The notes under the pieces: model-generated
Database searches by the model: none
Told to the model about the DNA's origin: nothing
What the model saw: the letters and a program-made list of their open reading frames with translations, nothing else
Position numbers and translations under genes: made by a program
Source: Nitrospira sp.
Lineage (GTDB): Bacteria > Nitrospirota > Nitrospiria > Nitrospirales > UBA8639
Direction: 5' to 3'
Assembly (NCBI GenBank): GCA_028819435.1
Contig: JAPPLK010000094.1
Location: 53,801 to 89,688 of the forward strand
Length of the DNA: 35,888 nt
Part shown: in pieces, positions 23,883-32,149 of the stretch
Layout: every line of letters begins with the position of its first letter
Position numbering within the stretch: the first letter of the stretch is position 1

Positions 23883-23966
23883 TTAAGATCGCCCTCGCTG
23901 ACACACGGCATGTACAATTTTCCGCTCTTCGTATTAGCCTGGGCATCCCTCAATACTGCATTTCAT
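23883..23966 (-). pseudogene. MqsA/YgiT-type zinc-finger antitoxin remnant
   Basis: A good AAGGAG ribosome-binding site precedes ATG 23966. The frame reads MKCSIEGCPG, TAA, YEERKIVHAVCQRGRS and stops at 23883. The MKCxxxGCxGxYE start and IVHxVxxRG segment fit the N-terminus of YgiT-type zinc-finger antitoxins. The TAA replaces what is normally Glu (GAA). The remaining helix-turn-helix part is missing. This short remnant lies directly beside the truncated 3' end of uvrC. Confidence 0.55.
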
Positions 23967-24009
23967 ATCGAACAACTCCTTTAAATTTTGCTGTGAGGCA
24001 TGGCTTCGT

Positions 24010-25725
24010 TCATGAATGCTCTTCGCTCACAAGGCGTCGTCCCACGGATTTCGTCGATGGCACGATCAAGGCCTGGCCGCGGAGTTTGCGATGGTAGGTG
24101 ATGGCGAAGCGGTGCGCTTCGTCACGGATGCGTTGGACCAGGCGGGAGACGTGGGACGTGGGGGACAGGATGAGCGGGTCGCGATGCCCGGGTGCGTAGA
24201 TTCGCTCTTCTTTCTCGCCTTTGGCTTTGGCTAATCCAACGACGGGCAAATGACCGAGACCAAGAACGCGCAACGCGTCCACCGCGGCACCCAACTGCCC
24301 GGCTCCCCCATCGATCAGGATGAGATCGGGAAGCGGCAGCATCGTATTGGCTTTGGTGCCAAGAGTCCCGCCGTACCGGCGAGTAACGACTTCCTCCATG
24401 CTCGCAAAGTCGTTCGCCCCCTCGACGGTCTTGATGCGGAATCGCCGGTAATCCGACTTTTTCATTTTGCCGTCTTCCCACACCACCATCGAAGCCACGG
24501 AATGGGTGCCCATGGTGTTGGAAATGTCAAACCCTTCCACCCTACCCGGCGTCTTCGGCAACCCAAGGAGCCGCTGCAACTCCTCGGCCTCCTGGTGTTC
24601 CACCGCGGTGTTGCGCAAATGCTCCGCGATGGCCGCGGCGGCATTCTCTTCGGCTAATTGGAGCAGTTGACGTTTTGCCCCTCGCTCGGGAGTCAGGATC
24701 CGCACCCGCCGGCCTTTTTTGGAACTCAGCCAGTCTTGAAGCAATTCCCGGTCGGACAGCGTTTCGGAGACCAACAGCTCCTTGGGGGGCAAGGTGTCCT
24801 TGTTATAGAACTGCTCAATGGCCGACCGGATCAACTCCTCATCGGCAGCCTCTTTCGCATCCGCCCAGAAAAAGTCCTTGCGGCCGATCAACAGACCGCC
24901 GCGCACAAACAACAGTTGCAGGTCCGCCGCCGGTCCCATCCTGGCCAAGCCGATGATATCCTGATCCATGGGCCCGATTTGCGCCACGCGCTGTTTTTCC
25001 AACGTCCTGGCAATGCTTGCCATCCGATCCCGAAGCCGCGCCGCTTCTTCAAATTCTTCACGGTCGGCGGCCGCTTCCATCTCCTTGCGCAACCCGTCCA
25101 GCAATTCCTTGTCCCGCCCCTCCAGAAAACAGCGAACCTGTTCGACGATACGATGATAGTCTTCCTGTGACTGGTTGCCGGTACAGGGCGCCATGCAGCG
25201 TTTGATTTCAAATTCCAGACAGGCGCGATCGGCCGTCCCGTCGATGTCGATCTTGCACGTGGCCAGCGGGAACACCTTCTTGATGACCTTCAGCGTTTCC
25301 CGAAGCGCGCCCGCGGGCACGTAGGGTCCGAAATACAGGGCGCCATCGTTCTTCACGCGACGCACGATTGAGAGACGCGGGAAATTCTCCTTCACCGGCA
25401 GGCGAAGAAACGGGTAATGCTTGTCATCGCGCAGCACCACGTTGAACCGGGGGCGATGACGTTTGACCAGGTTGCTTTCGAGCAGGAGGGCTTCCAATTC
25501 GGAGCGCGTGACTATCGTTTCGATGTCCCGAACCAGGGACGTCAGCACGCGAGTCTTGGGGCTCGGGTCGTGCCCTTTCTGAAAATATGAACGGACCCGG
25601 TCCGCCAACACCCGGGCTTTTCCGATGTAGAGGATTTCACCGCCCTTCCCTTTCAGCAGGTACACGCCGGGCTGGTTGGGCAGGTGCGCCAGGGTCGATT
25701 CGAGCGGTAATTCTTTGATGACCAT
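24010..25725 (-). CDS. uvrC: UvrC excinuclease subunit lacking the C-terminal HhH domain
   Basis: UvrC makes both incisions in nucleotide excision repair. The 571-residue product has the N-terminal GIY-YIG nuclease (PGVYLLKGKGGEILYIGKAR, about 19-38), the Cys-rich segment (CLEFEIKRCMAPCTG), the UVR UvrB-binding motif (EEFEEAARLRDRMASI, about 220) and the RNase H-like 5' nuclease with its acidic/His set: GFDISNTMG, LILIDGGAGQL, RDEAHRFAITYHRKLR. After RKLRGQAL it ends in 18 unrelated residues (IVPSTKSVGRRLVSEEHS) where UvrC proteins normally have tandem helix-hairpin-helix motifs of about 50-60 residues. The truncated end abuts the toxin-antitoxin tract. The start is ATG 25725. Confidence 0.94.
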   Translation of the reverse strand: MVIKELPLESTLAHLPNQPGVYLLKGKGGEILYIGKARVLADRVRSYFQKGHDPSPKTRVLTSLVRDIETIVTRSELEALLLESNLVKRHRPRFNVVLRDDKHYPFLRLPVKENFPRLSIVRRVKNDGALYFGPYVPAGALRETLKVIKKVFPLATCKIDIDGTADRACLEFEIKRCMAPCTGNQSQEDYHRIVEQVRCFLEGRDKELLDGLRKEMEAAADREEFEEAARLRDRMASIARTLEKQRVAQIGPMDQDIIGLARMGPAADLQLLFVRGGLLIGRKDFFWADAKEAADEELIRSAIEQFYNKDTLPPKELLVSETLSDRELLQDWLSSKKGRRVRILTPERGAKRQLLQLAEENAAAAIAEHLRNTAVEHQEAEELQRLLGLPKTPGRVEGFDISNTMGTHSVASMVVWEDGKMKKSDYRRFRIKTVEGANDFASMEEVVTRRYGGTLGTKANTMLPLPDLILIDGGAGQLGAAVDALRVLGLGHLPVVGLAKAKGEKEERIYAPGHRDPLILSPTSHVSRLVQRIRDEAHRFAITYHRKLRGQALIVPSTKSVGRRLVSEEHS

Positions 25726-25760
25726 TGTCTGTCATGCTCCGGCCAGAGATATTGCCCTTT

Positions 25761-25797
25761 TCTACCTCCCCTTCACCCCTCCTTACAAAGGAGGGGA
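25761..25797. repeat. Inverted-repeat element, single arm (copy B)
   Basis: Matches the left arms of the elements at 11655 and 27379 (CTACCTCCCCTTCACCCCTC then CTTACAAAGGAGGGG). The right arm is missing. The preceding CCAGAGATATTGCCCTTT resembles the spacer of copy C, so a rearrangement is likely. Confidence 0.65.
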
Positions 25798-25876
25798 ATG
25801 ATGGTTGGCACCTCTACAACAGTAGTGTACTGCACCACACGGCGATCAACAATATTGCCTTCCCTTTTTCATCGAC

Positions 25877-25905
25877 TTGAAGTATAGTAGACCAAACGAT
25901 ATAAT
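25877..25905 (+). promoter_or_regulatory. Sigma-70-type promoter of the FadL-like gene
   Basis: TTGAAG (25877-25882) and a perfect TATAAT (25900-25905) are 17 bp apart. The predicted start lies about 29 nt before ATG 25941. Confidence 0.72.
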
Positions 25906-25940
25906 AACCTCAGAAAGCGAACCACGCTCCACTATTTCCC

Positions 25941-27371
25941 ATGATTCAGCACGACAACCATTCCCGCCCTTCTTTGTTTGCCCCGCTACTTGTGACCTTT
26001 TTGGCCATTGTCGCGACAACCAGCTTTTCTCACCAGGCTTTTGGCGAAGGCTTCAGAATCCTGGACCAAAGCGCGTCGGCCACGGCTCAAGGCGGAGCAT
26101 TCGCCGCCCAGGCCGATGACCCGTCGGCCGTGCATTACAATCCTGCTGCCATCACGGAGCTGCCGGGCCTGCAAATGACGGTAGGAACGCTCCTCGTAAA
26201 CGGAGCCATTGAGTTCAGGCCATTTTCCGGATCGGCCATTGAAGGTGACTTCGGCGGCACCTTTGCCAATCCTCCGCCCAGCAGTTTTTTCGTGAGCGCC
26301 AAACTCGGCGATTTGGGGTGGCCTTCATTCGACTCGTTGACGCTGGGGCTGGGAGTCTATTCGCCCTTCGGCAACATCACGCGCTATCCCCGGACGTCCG
26401 GCCTCGCCCCTATCCTCACAAAAGCGGCTTCCCCGATCCTGGACGTGATCCCGACCGTCGCGTTCAGGGCAAATCCCATGTTGGCACTCGGCACCGGGTT
26501 GGATATTTATACGTTTTCCGACGCATTCGGCGAGGGTCACGTTGAGATACAGCAAACCGCTGCGGACCTGGCGCGTGCCGGGTTCCCGTTTGCCCCGGAC
26601 GACGATATCGAACTGAACGGCCGGGATACGGCCCTTGGGTATCATGCCGGATTGCTCTGGACGCCTTTGCGCAACGAGCGAGAGCAACCCCTGGTCAACG
26701 TCGCGTTGGTCTATCGAAGCCGGGCGACGTTGAACTTGACGGGACAATTTTTGAACAAGAGTCGAGGGTTCGCGTTGGGAGCAAAGGCCGATCTCGACCT
26801 GCCGCAGGTTGTCACGGCCGGCCTTGCCGTGTGGCCGATACGGGATACCCGACGCGAGTGGAAGCTGGAAATCGACGTGGATTACGCGGATTGGACCTCG
26901 TTCGATCACCTGGACGTGACCCTGTCCAATGGCGCGGTGCTTCCCAACCCCCGAAACTGGCAGAGTTCATACGTCGTGATGGCCGGCACTGAATACAAGT
27001 TCATCAGTCCGGCTCTGTTGCCGTCCTGGGACGTATCCATCCGGGGTGGGTACGTGTTTGCCGACAGCCCGGTGCCGGAACGGACGTTCAAGCCTGACGT
27101 TCCGGATTCCAATTCACATTCATATTCCGCCGGGATCGGGTTTCTGTGTCAGCGCGGCGGGACCTTTCTGGGCGCGGTTCCCTGCGGCACTGGTCAGGAA
27201 GGTTTCGGCGTAGCCGCCATAGGGATCGACGTGGCCTACCAAGGCATTTTCTATCAATCACGCGGCATTTCAAACAATCAGGATCCTCGGGTCCACGGAG
27301 TATGGGACACCACCATCCACGTGGTTTCCGTGAATCTCCGCATGAATTTCGACGCATCCCGGTCGTTCTGA
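25941..27371 (+). CDS. Outer-membrane FadL/OmpP1-type transporter
   Basis: A 476-residue outer-membrane beta-barrel for uptake of hydrophobic compounds. A signal peptide spans about residues 1-36 (hydrophobic FAPLLVTFLAIVATTSF, cleaved near AFGEGF). The mature start GFRILDQSASATAQGGAFAA and the DDPSAVHYNPAAITELPG segment are the N-terminal hatch of FadL proteins, including the NPA motif. Alternating beta-strand pattern and a C-terminal aromatic (NLRMNFDASRSF) fit a 14-strand barrel. It has its own promoter and is flanked on both sides by inverted-repeat elements (copies B and C). The substrate is unknown. Confidence 0.88.
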   Translation: MIQHDNHSRPSLFAPLLVTFLAIVATTSFSHQAFGEGFRILDQSASATAQGGAFAAQADDPSAVHYNPAAITELPGLQMTVGTLLVNGAIEFRPFSGSAIEGDFGGTFANPPPSSFFVSAKLGDLGWPSFDSLTLGLGVYSPFGNITRYPRTSGLAPILTKAASPILDVIPTVAFRANPMLALGTGLDIYTFSDAFGEGHVEIQQTAADLARAGFPFAPDDDIELNGRDTALGYHAGLLWTPLRNEREQPLVNVALVYRSRATLNLTGQFLNKSRGFALGAKADLDLPQVVTAGLAVWPIRDTRREWKLEIDVDYADWTSFDHLDVTLSNGAVLPNPRNWQSSYVVMAGTEYKFISPALLPSWDVSIRGGYVFADSPVPERTFKPDVPDSNSHSYSAGIGFLCQRGGTFLGAVPCGTGQEGFGVAAIGIDVAYQGIFYQSRGISNNQDPRVHGVWDTTIHVVSVNLRMNFDASRSF

Positions 27372-27378
27372 TGAAACC

Positions 27379-27492
27379 CTCTACCTCCCCTCACCCCTCC
27401 TTACAAAAGAGGGGGACTGAAGGCATGAGGACGATACCAGAGACATTGCCTTTTTCCTCCCCTTTGTAAGGGGAGGCGAAGGTGGGGTAGAG
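27379..27492. repeat. Long inverted-repeat element (copy C)
   Basis: Arms 27379-27415 and 27456-27492 are inverted relative to each other, with CTCTACC/GGTAGAG tips as in copy A at 11655-11759. The spacer is 40 bp. It lies between the FadL-like gene and aroE and may also act as a two-way terminator. Confidence 0.75.
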
Positions 27493-27556
27493 TTACAAAG
27501 GAGGTTAACTGACGGCATGAAATATGTCCCCGACTTGATCTGATGAAGGAGCCTTC

Positions 27557-28477
27557 ATGGAAATCAATACCGACACCCAATTATGCGGCGTCCTCGGCCA
27601 TCCGGTGAAACATTCGCTTTCCCCGGCCATTCACAATGCCGCGTTTCAGCACTTGGGACTGAATTACGTGTACCTCGCGTTTCCCGTTGAAGACGTGCCC
27701 CATGCCATTCATGGAATCCGCGCGTTGGGCAACCTCAGGGGGTTCAGCGTGACGATTCCGCATAAAGTGTCGGTCATGGCTCACCTGGATACGATCGAAC
27801 CCACGGCCCGGCACATCGGAGCCGTCAACACCATCGTGAAAGAGGAGCAAACCCTGTCCGGCTATAATACGGACGCCTCCGGCGCCCTCTTGGCGTTACA
27901 GCATGCAAGCGTGGCACTCGACGGGAAACACGTGGTCATGATCGGCTCCGGCGGAGCCGCACGGGCCATTGCATTCGGGCTCGCGCTGGAAACCCCCATC
28001 AACAAACTCACGATCCTGGGGGTCGAAGAGGATGAGCGTCAAACCCTGGCTCGCAACCTCCATGAAGGCACGACGCTTCACGTTGAAGACCACCCGCTCA
28101 ACGCGGACACCCTGGAACCGGCCCTGGATCAGGCGCAGGTCCTGATTCACTGTACCCCCGTGGGCATGGATCCCCACGTCGATCAGACCTGCGTGCCTCA
28201 GCAATTTTTCCATCCCGACCTGACGGTCATGGACATCGTGTACAACCCATTGGAGACGCGATTGCTGAAGGAAGCTCGAAACGCCGGATCCCCCACGATC
28301 CGCGGATTGGAAATGTTCCTGCACCAGGCCGTCGCGCAATTCGAGTTGTGGACGGGCCAACCCGCCCCAGTCCCCGTCATGCGTCAAGTCCTGGAGTCCC
28401 GCTTTTCATCTCCCCCTGTGGCTCCCTCTCCCCCCGGGAGAGAGCCTGCCCCGGACTCGATCCGGGGGTCGGGGTGA
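27557..28477 (+). CDS. aroE: Shikimate dehydrogenase
   Basis: Reduces 3-dehydroshikimate to shikimate with NADPH in aromatic amino-acid synthesis. Landmarks: GHPVKHSLSPAIHNAAF (about 14-30, substrate site), VTIPHKVSVM with the catalytic Lys (about 65), GAVNTIV (about 94-100), GYNTDASG with the catalytic Asp (about 107-114), the NADP-binding GSGGAARAIAF (about 130) and C-terminal GLEMFLHQAVAQFELWTG. A good AAGGAG ribosome-binding site precedes ATG 27557. The last 25 or so residues (PPVAPSPPGREPAPDSIRGS) come from a palindromic repeat rather than conserved protein. aroK starts 5 bp after the stop, so the two form an operon. Confidence 0.95.
   Translation: MEINTDTQLCGVLGHPVKHSLSPAIHNAAFQHLGLNYVYLAFPVEDVPHAIHGIRALGNLRGFSVTIPHKVSVMAHLDTIEPTARHIGAVNTIVKEEQTLSGYNTDASGALLALQHASVALDGKHVVMIGSGGAARAIAFGLALETPINKLTILGVEEDERQTLARNLHEGTTLHVEDHPLNADTLEPALDQAQVLIHCTPVGMDPHVDQTCVPQQFFHPDLTVMDIVYNPLETRLLKEARNAGSPTIRGLEMFLHQAVAQFELWTGQPAPVPVMRQVLESRFSSPPVAPSPPGREPAPDSIRGSG
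28415..28476. repeat. Palindromic repeat at the aroE-aroK junction
   Basis: Palindromes CTCTCCCCCCGGGAGAG and CCCCGGACTCGATCCGGGG, with GGTCGGGGTGAGGG after them, are a common intergenic repeat type. Here the repeat is read through as the aroE C-terminus. Confidence 0.65.
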
Positions 28478-28482
28478 GGGCC

Positions 28483-29001
28483 ATGAATCTGGCACTCATC
28501 GGCTACCGGGGCACGGGAAAAAGCACCGTCGCGGAACTCCTCGCGACGCGACTGGGGTGGAAGGCGGTTTCCACGGACGCACAAATCGTCGAAAAAGCGC
28601 AAATGAAAATTCCGGACATTGTGGCCCGCAACGGATGGGACCACTTCCGCAATCTCGAAACCGAGGTGTGCCTCGCGCTCAAAAACCAGGACCGCTTGGT
28701 CATCGATACCGGCGGGGGGCTGATCCTGCGACCGGAGAACGTGGAAGCGTTAAAGCCCAATAGCCTGATCTTCTGGCTGACCGCCACGGTCTCGACGATT
28801 ACCCTTCGGATTTCAGATGACACGCAACGCCCGGCACTCACCGCCGGGAAAACGTTTGTCGAGGAAATCCAGGAAGTCCTGACCGAACGAACGCCCAAAT
28901 ACCAAGCCGCAGCCGATCACACCATTGCAACCGACGACCTCTCACCGGAGGAAATCACTAATCAGATCCTGACCATTGCCCACAGCCACGGCATCGATTA
29001 A
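28483..29001 (+). CDS. aroK: Shikimate kinase
   Basis: Phosphorylates shikimate at O3 using ATP, the step after AroE. The 172-residue product has the family length. Landmarks: Walker A GYRGTGKST (about 7-15), the shikimate-binding DAQI near 33 (usual D-x-x-I/E-x form), FRNLETEV (about 57-64), the GGGLIL loop (about 80-85) and RPAL in the lid (about 115). ATG 28483 follows GTGAGGG and lies 5 bp after aroE. The final 33 codons and 33 bp beyond are repeated, diverged, at 34969-35100. Confidence 0.95.
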   Translation: MNLALIGYRGTGKSTVAELLATRLGWKAVSTDAQIVEKAQMKIPDIVARNGWDHFRNLETEVCLALKNQDRLVIDTGGGLILRPENVEALKPNSLIFWLTATVSTITLRISDDTQRPALTAGKTFVEEIQEVLTERTPKYQAAADHTIATDDLSPEEITNQILTIAHSHGID

Positions 29002-29034
29002 TCGCGCTAGCCGCATCGTGGGTCTTCTTGATAC
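28903..29034 (+). repeat. Left copy of the aroK 3'-end direct repeat
   Basis: A 132-bp segment covering the end of aroK plus the first bases after it. It matches 34969-35100 without gaps at roughly 80 percent by eye. Identical tracts include GAAATCA, ATCCTGACCATTGC and GGTCTTCTTGATAC. Together the two copies bracket the 6-kb accessory island. Confidence 0.88.
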
Positions 29035-29052
29035 GGATGTCTTGAATCCGAG

Positions 29053-30024
29053 TCAGAGCAATCGCAGGCCATGATGAAAAATTTCCTGTGTGAATTCTTC
29101 CCACTTTTCGGGATCGTTTATAATCTCGGAAAGATCAAATATCTGTTCGAGTCGAAATCCCAAGGCCTTCAAACGCTTTCCCATCTCTGCCGTACAAACT
29201 CCCACAATCAAATAATCCTTTGATGTGTTGGGTGTTTCTCCCGCACTCTTTTGAAACGCCCCAAGCCGTTCAAGTGCCCCGGCTGGGTCCGTTCCGGCCT
29301 TGATTTCAATCGTTGCGACAATCTGCCATTCCCCATTTCGCGCTTTCCTTTTGAACGCAATGTCCGGGTCGATACCGAAAATCATCCGCACCTCGTTTGA
29401 TAACATCCAATCCTTCGTCGTTTCCATCGCATCTGTTCCGGTGTAGGGGCGCAGATCAATCCGACTCTGCGTTTGGAGCCACGCAACCAATGCGTCCTGA
29501 ACCGCCTTTTCCCCCTCTCGTCCGATGATATTCCGAATCGAACCATCCGCCGTAATACCTATCGTTGCCAAAACATTCCGGTATCCGTTTTCCAATACCC
29601 AATCGTCTGCATCCATAATAATTGATGAGATAATCGAGTTGTACAATCGTGCGATCTTTTGACATTTTTCCGTTGTCGGACGGCGGTTTTTTGGCCATGA
29701 CCCGTCTTCCCAGGAAACCACACTTCCTGCAATTGCCTGAACCCGTTTCAGCGATAAAAGGGCTATCCCCCGATAGTGCAATGATACATCTGGGCTCTGC
29801 TGCAACATAATCGGATGGACAAAGACAAACTTCGGGTCTATCCCTGAAGAAATGACGTGCTGCCAAGCCTCTTGCACGATTGCCAGTTCCACAAGGTCTC
29901 GTTCGTAATCTGACGCGCTCAAGGCAAACGAGTCGATTTTCTTCCTCGCCTTTAGTTCAGCACGTTCCCGTATTCGGCGAGAAATGATAGTGGCACGGGT
30001 TTTTGACTCTTGCAGTTTATCCAT
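29053..30024 (-). CDS. XcyI-family type II restriction endonuclease
   Basis: A 323-residue protein resembling the XcyI family (enzymes recognising CCCGGG). Landmarks are an N-terminal helical stretch (MDKLQESKTRATIISRRIRE), the middle SIIMDADDWVLENGYRNVLA, and a PD-(D/E)xK core reading GIDPDIAFKRKARNGEW followed by ATIEIKAGTDPAGALERLG (Asp, then E-x-K). ATG 30024 overlaps the methylase stop by 8 bp; the longer open frame upstream runs inside the methylase gene and was rejected. The methylase-then-endonuclease order lets protection come first. Specificity for CCCGGG is inferred from family resemblance. Confidence 0.82.
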   Translation of the reverse strand: MDKLQESKTRATIISRRIRERAELKARKKIDSFALSASDYERDLVELAIVQEAWQHVISSGIDPKFVFVHPIMLQQSPDVSLHYRGIALLSLKRVQAIAGSVVSWEDGSWPKNRRPTTEKCQKIARLYNSIISSIIMDADDWVLENGYRNVLATIGITADGSIRNIIGREGEKAVQDALVAWLQTQSRIDLRPYTGTDAMETTKDWMLSNEVRMIFGIDPDIAFKRKARNGEWQIVATIEIKAGTDPAGALERLGAFQKSAGETPNTSKDYLIVGVCTAEMGKRLKALGFRLEQIFDLSEIINDPEKWEEFTQEIFHHGLRLL

Positions 30025-31492
30025 CAGGCTTTTTCCAATGATAGACGCATTTGCGTATTTCGTGCCTCCCGAACCGCCCCATCTGCTGACTGGAATTGCC
30101 TTTTCCGCGCTCAAGCATCCGAATGGTCTGACACCGGAAACCGGATTGCTCTGCAAAATCTGATAAAATCAGGTCAACCGGAACCTCCTCCCCATGATAC
30201 CGAACGTTGTCATTCACCATGAAGACGCTTCCACCCGGTCTGACCACCCGACCCAACTCCCTTATGACAACAGCCATCTCCGTAAAATAATTTTTCACAA
30301 GTCGGATCACGTTGCGATTGCTCAATTCGTGGGCTTGTTCAGTCAGATTGCCGAGAATTTCTTGAAGGGCGGGCTGCGCATCAGCCATCCGAAATGCTTC
30401 CTTTGCGAGTGAGTCCTCACCGTAGTCTTTCTCGATAGACGTGCGTTTTGAGCCGTTCTCTACGGTTGCCGACAACAACGACTGCCGTAACGCTTTCAAC
30501 TGTTCGTGTCCGTAGCCAAGATATTCCAACTCCAACGCATACGTCCGCGTGTAGTCATATCGGTTGGCATAGGGCGGCGACGTGACAACGGCGTCTATCG
30601 AGTTTGCCCGTAGCTTTTTGAGTTCGTTGAGACTCGATCCATTAACAAGAGTAGGGATATGACCGGCATATGTCCTCTCCAGTATGGGGACGTCCGCAAT
30701 GATTTCGGACAGACGCTTTCCCAAGGCTTCCCTAACGGTCGGAAGCGATCCTTTATCCAACTTGGGGCTCACGACCCGTCCGGATTGAGGGTCCCATCGA
30801 AGAAACTGGCCGTCTTTCCGCGTATAACTCACGTCCTCCAAAATACTGACACAAGCAAGCGTCAAGACAGTTGCAATTGCCGGATCGTCAATTTTTGAGA
30901 TGAACATCTGCGCCCGCATCAATGCAGATTCGGTCTTCCGGGGATACGCGCCTTGCGTAATCGGCATCTGCTCCATGCGGTTCCCTGTACCGCGAACACT
31001 ATACCGGACAAGAGCTTTCGCTTGTTTTTCCAGGCAACCCTTATCTATTCCATTCGACGCATACGCCACCGCCATGGCAGCCAGATTCCCGACTGGCATA
31101 ATTTCAATCCCTGTCCCAACGTGTCCGAGGCCAGCAGCAGCCACAACCGTCGTCCCTACCCCAGAAAATGGATCGAGAACATGAGTTTCTTGTTGTTGGG
31201 GGAGAAGCGTCCGAACAAGGGACCTGGAAAAACCTTCCTTGTATTTGAACCACCGGAATCCTGGTTCATGCTTATTTCCTTGATAGGACACCAGTTTCCG
31301 GTTGAGACCGACATCTACCAGCATCCGATCACAGAATCGACGAAACAAGTCGTTCCGCTCCTGGGTCTTTTTTCCATTAGAGGACAAGACGACAGGTAGC
31401 GGAAAAGCCCTCTGCAAAGAGCCATCTAACCTGACGTCTCTCCCTATCTGATCAAAGCCAAACTCCTGTTGCTGTAGAAGCCCGTCCTTCAT
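30017..31492 (-). CDS. DNA methyltransferase of the XcyI-like R-M pair (SPPY type)
   Basis: A 491-residue SAM-dependent methylase. The SAM-binding motif I is HVLDPFSGVGTTVVAAAGLG (about residues 105-124) and the catalytic motif IV is VVTSPPYANRYDYTRTYALE (about 305-325). SPPY is typical of N4-cytosine (and some N6-adenine) methylases, as in the SmaI/XcyI group. Motif I precedes motif IV. ATG 31492 was chosen over a TTG four codons upstream because GGGGAAGGG immediately precedes it. It is the first gene of the pair and overlaps the endonuclease by 8 bp. Confidence 0.88.
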   Translation of the reverse strand: MKDGLLQQQEFGFDQIGRDVRLDGSLQRAFPLPVVLSSNGKKTQERNDLFRRFCDRMLVDVGLNRKLVSYQGNKHEPGFRWFKYKEGFSRSLVRTLLPQQQETHVLDPFSGVGTTVVAAAGLGHVGTGIEIMPVGNLAAMAVAYASNGIDKGCLEKQAKALVRYSVRGTGNRMEQMPITQGAYPRKTESALMRAQMFISKIDDPAIATVLTLACVSILEDVSYTRKDGQFLRWDPQSGRVVSPKLDKGSLPTVREALGKRLSEIIADVPILERTYAGHIPTLVNGSSLNELKKLRANSIDAVVTSPPYANRYDYTRTYALELEYLGYGHEQLKALRQSLLSATVENGSKRTSIEKDYGEDSLAKEAFRMADAQPALQEILGNLTEQAHELSNRNVIRLVKNYFTEMAVVIRELGRVVRPGGSVFMVNDNVRYHGEEVPVDLILSDFAEQSGFRCQTIRMLERGKGNSSQQMGRFGRHEIRKCVYHWKKPDG

Positions 31493-31579
31493 GCCCTTCC
31501 CCAAATTCCTGTCTGCTGTACTACACTATCAGTTCCTAATAAGGAAAACGTTTCCCCTTCATCTTTCTAACACAAACTG

Positions 31580-32149
31580 TCAATACGACCTACTTCTTCT
31601 GTTCTTGGCCCATGCCTTCGCATTTGTAATGCGAATTCTGTATTTCAATAAATCTTGACTCACACCATAGTATTCGGCCGCATCTCGTAGACTAGAGAAC
31701 CCTTCGATCGCATAAAGCGCTGCTACATTCGGAACCAATAATGTAAACCCAAGTTCATTTGCCTCTTGTTCACGGATTGGATCGAAGTTCCTACAACTGC
31801 CATTCAACAATGGAGGTCTAGGCGGATGATATAAGATAATGTGAGCTAATTCGTGACTAATGTTTGAGTGTTGACGGTTTGGATGTTGGGAATCATTGTG
31901 GATGATTTCATTGTATATGCCATCCACCAGTGTAAAGGCAGAGAATGTGGAATTTCCTTCCTCTTGGAAATGCCGTTTTATATCGCGGGGAATTGTTGGA
32001 TGTTCGGAGAGAGCATGAATCGGTACAGCAAGGTGTTCAGCCAAACGAAAGGGGTTGAGAGGCTCTTGCTCCTCAAGGCCAAGTTCTTCTCGGAATTCTA
32101 GAGCATATTCCTCGGCTTCTTTGCGAAAACCACGTCTAAGTCTTACCAC
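31580..32149 (-). CDS. ImmA/IrrE-type zinc metallopeptidase
   Basis: A 189-residue soluble protein with the HExxH zinc motif in NISHELAHIILYH (about residues 98-110) and a downstream Glu in REQEANELGFTLLVP, the typical ImmA/IrrE arrangement (H-E-x-x-H...E-x-E-A). Family members cleave or inactivate a partner XRE repressor on a stress or phage signal. It starts at GTG 32149 with GAGGAAAGG upstream and overlaps the XRE gene by 14 bp, so the two are coupled. It most plausibly relieves repression of the divergent ubiquitin-like operon. Confidence 0.88.
   Translation of the reverse strand: MVRLRRGFRKEAEEYALEFREELGLEEQEPLNPFRLAEHLAVPIHALSEHPTIPRDIKRHFQEEGNSTFSAFTLVDGIYNEIIHNDSQHPNRQHSNISHELAHIILYHPPRPPLLNGSCRNFDPIREQEANELGFTLLVPNVAALYAIEGFSSLRDAAEYYGVSQDLLKYRIRITNAKAWAKNRRSRSY

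Larger units (their letters stand above)
15292..23966. other. Toxin-antitoxin-rich accessory tract
   Basis: This 8.7-kb stretch between a core histidine-kinase gene and uvrC holds hipBA, two vapBC pairs and an abrB-PIN pair that look intact. It also holds remnants of higBA, of two FitA/VapC modules and of an MqsA-like antitoxin, plus a broken DprA-like gene and a leuS fragment. Coding density is lower and A+T content more variable than in the flanking core. No integrase or transposase is visible. Confidence 0.75.

Noticed and set aside
30025-30156. N-terminal extension of the XcyI-like endonuclease
   Set aside because: It overlaps the methylase C-terminus in another frame; ATG 30024 gives the expected length and a short 8-bp overlap.
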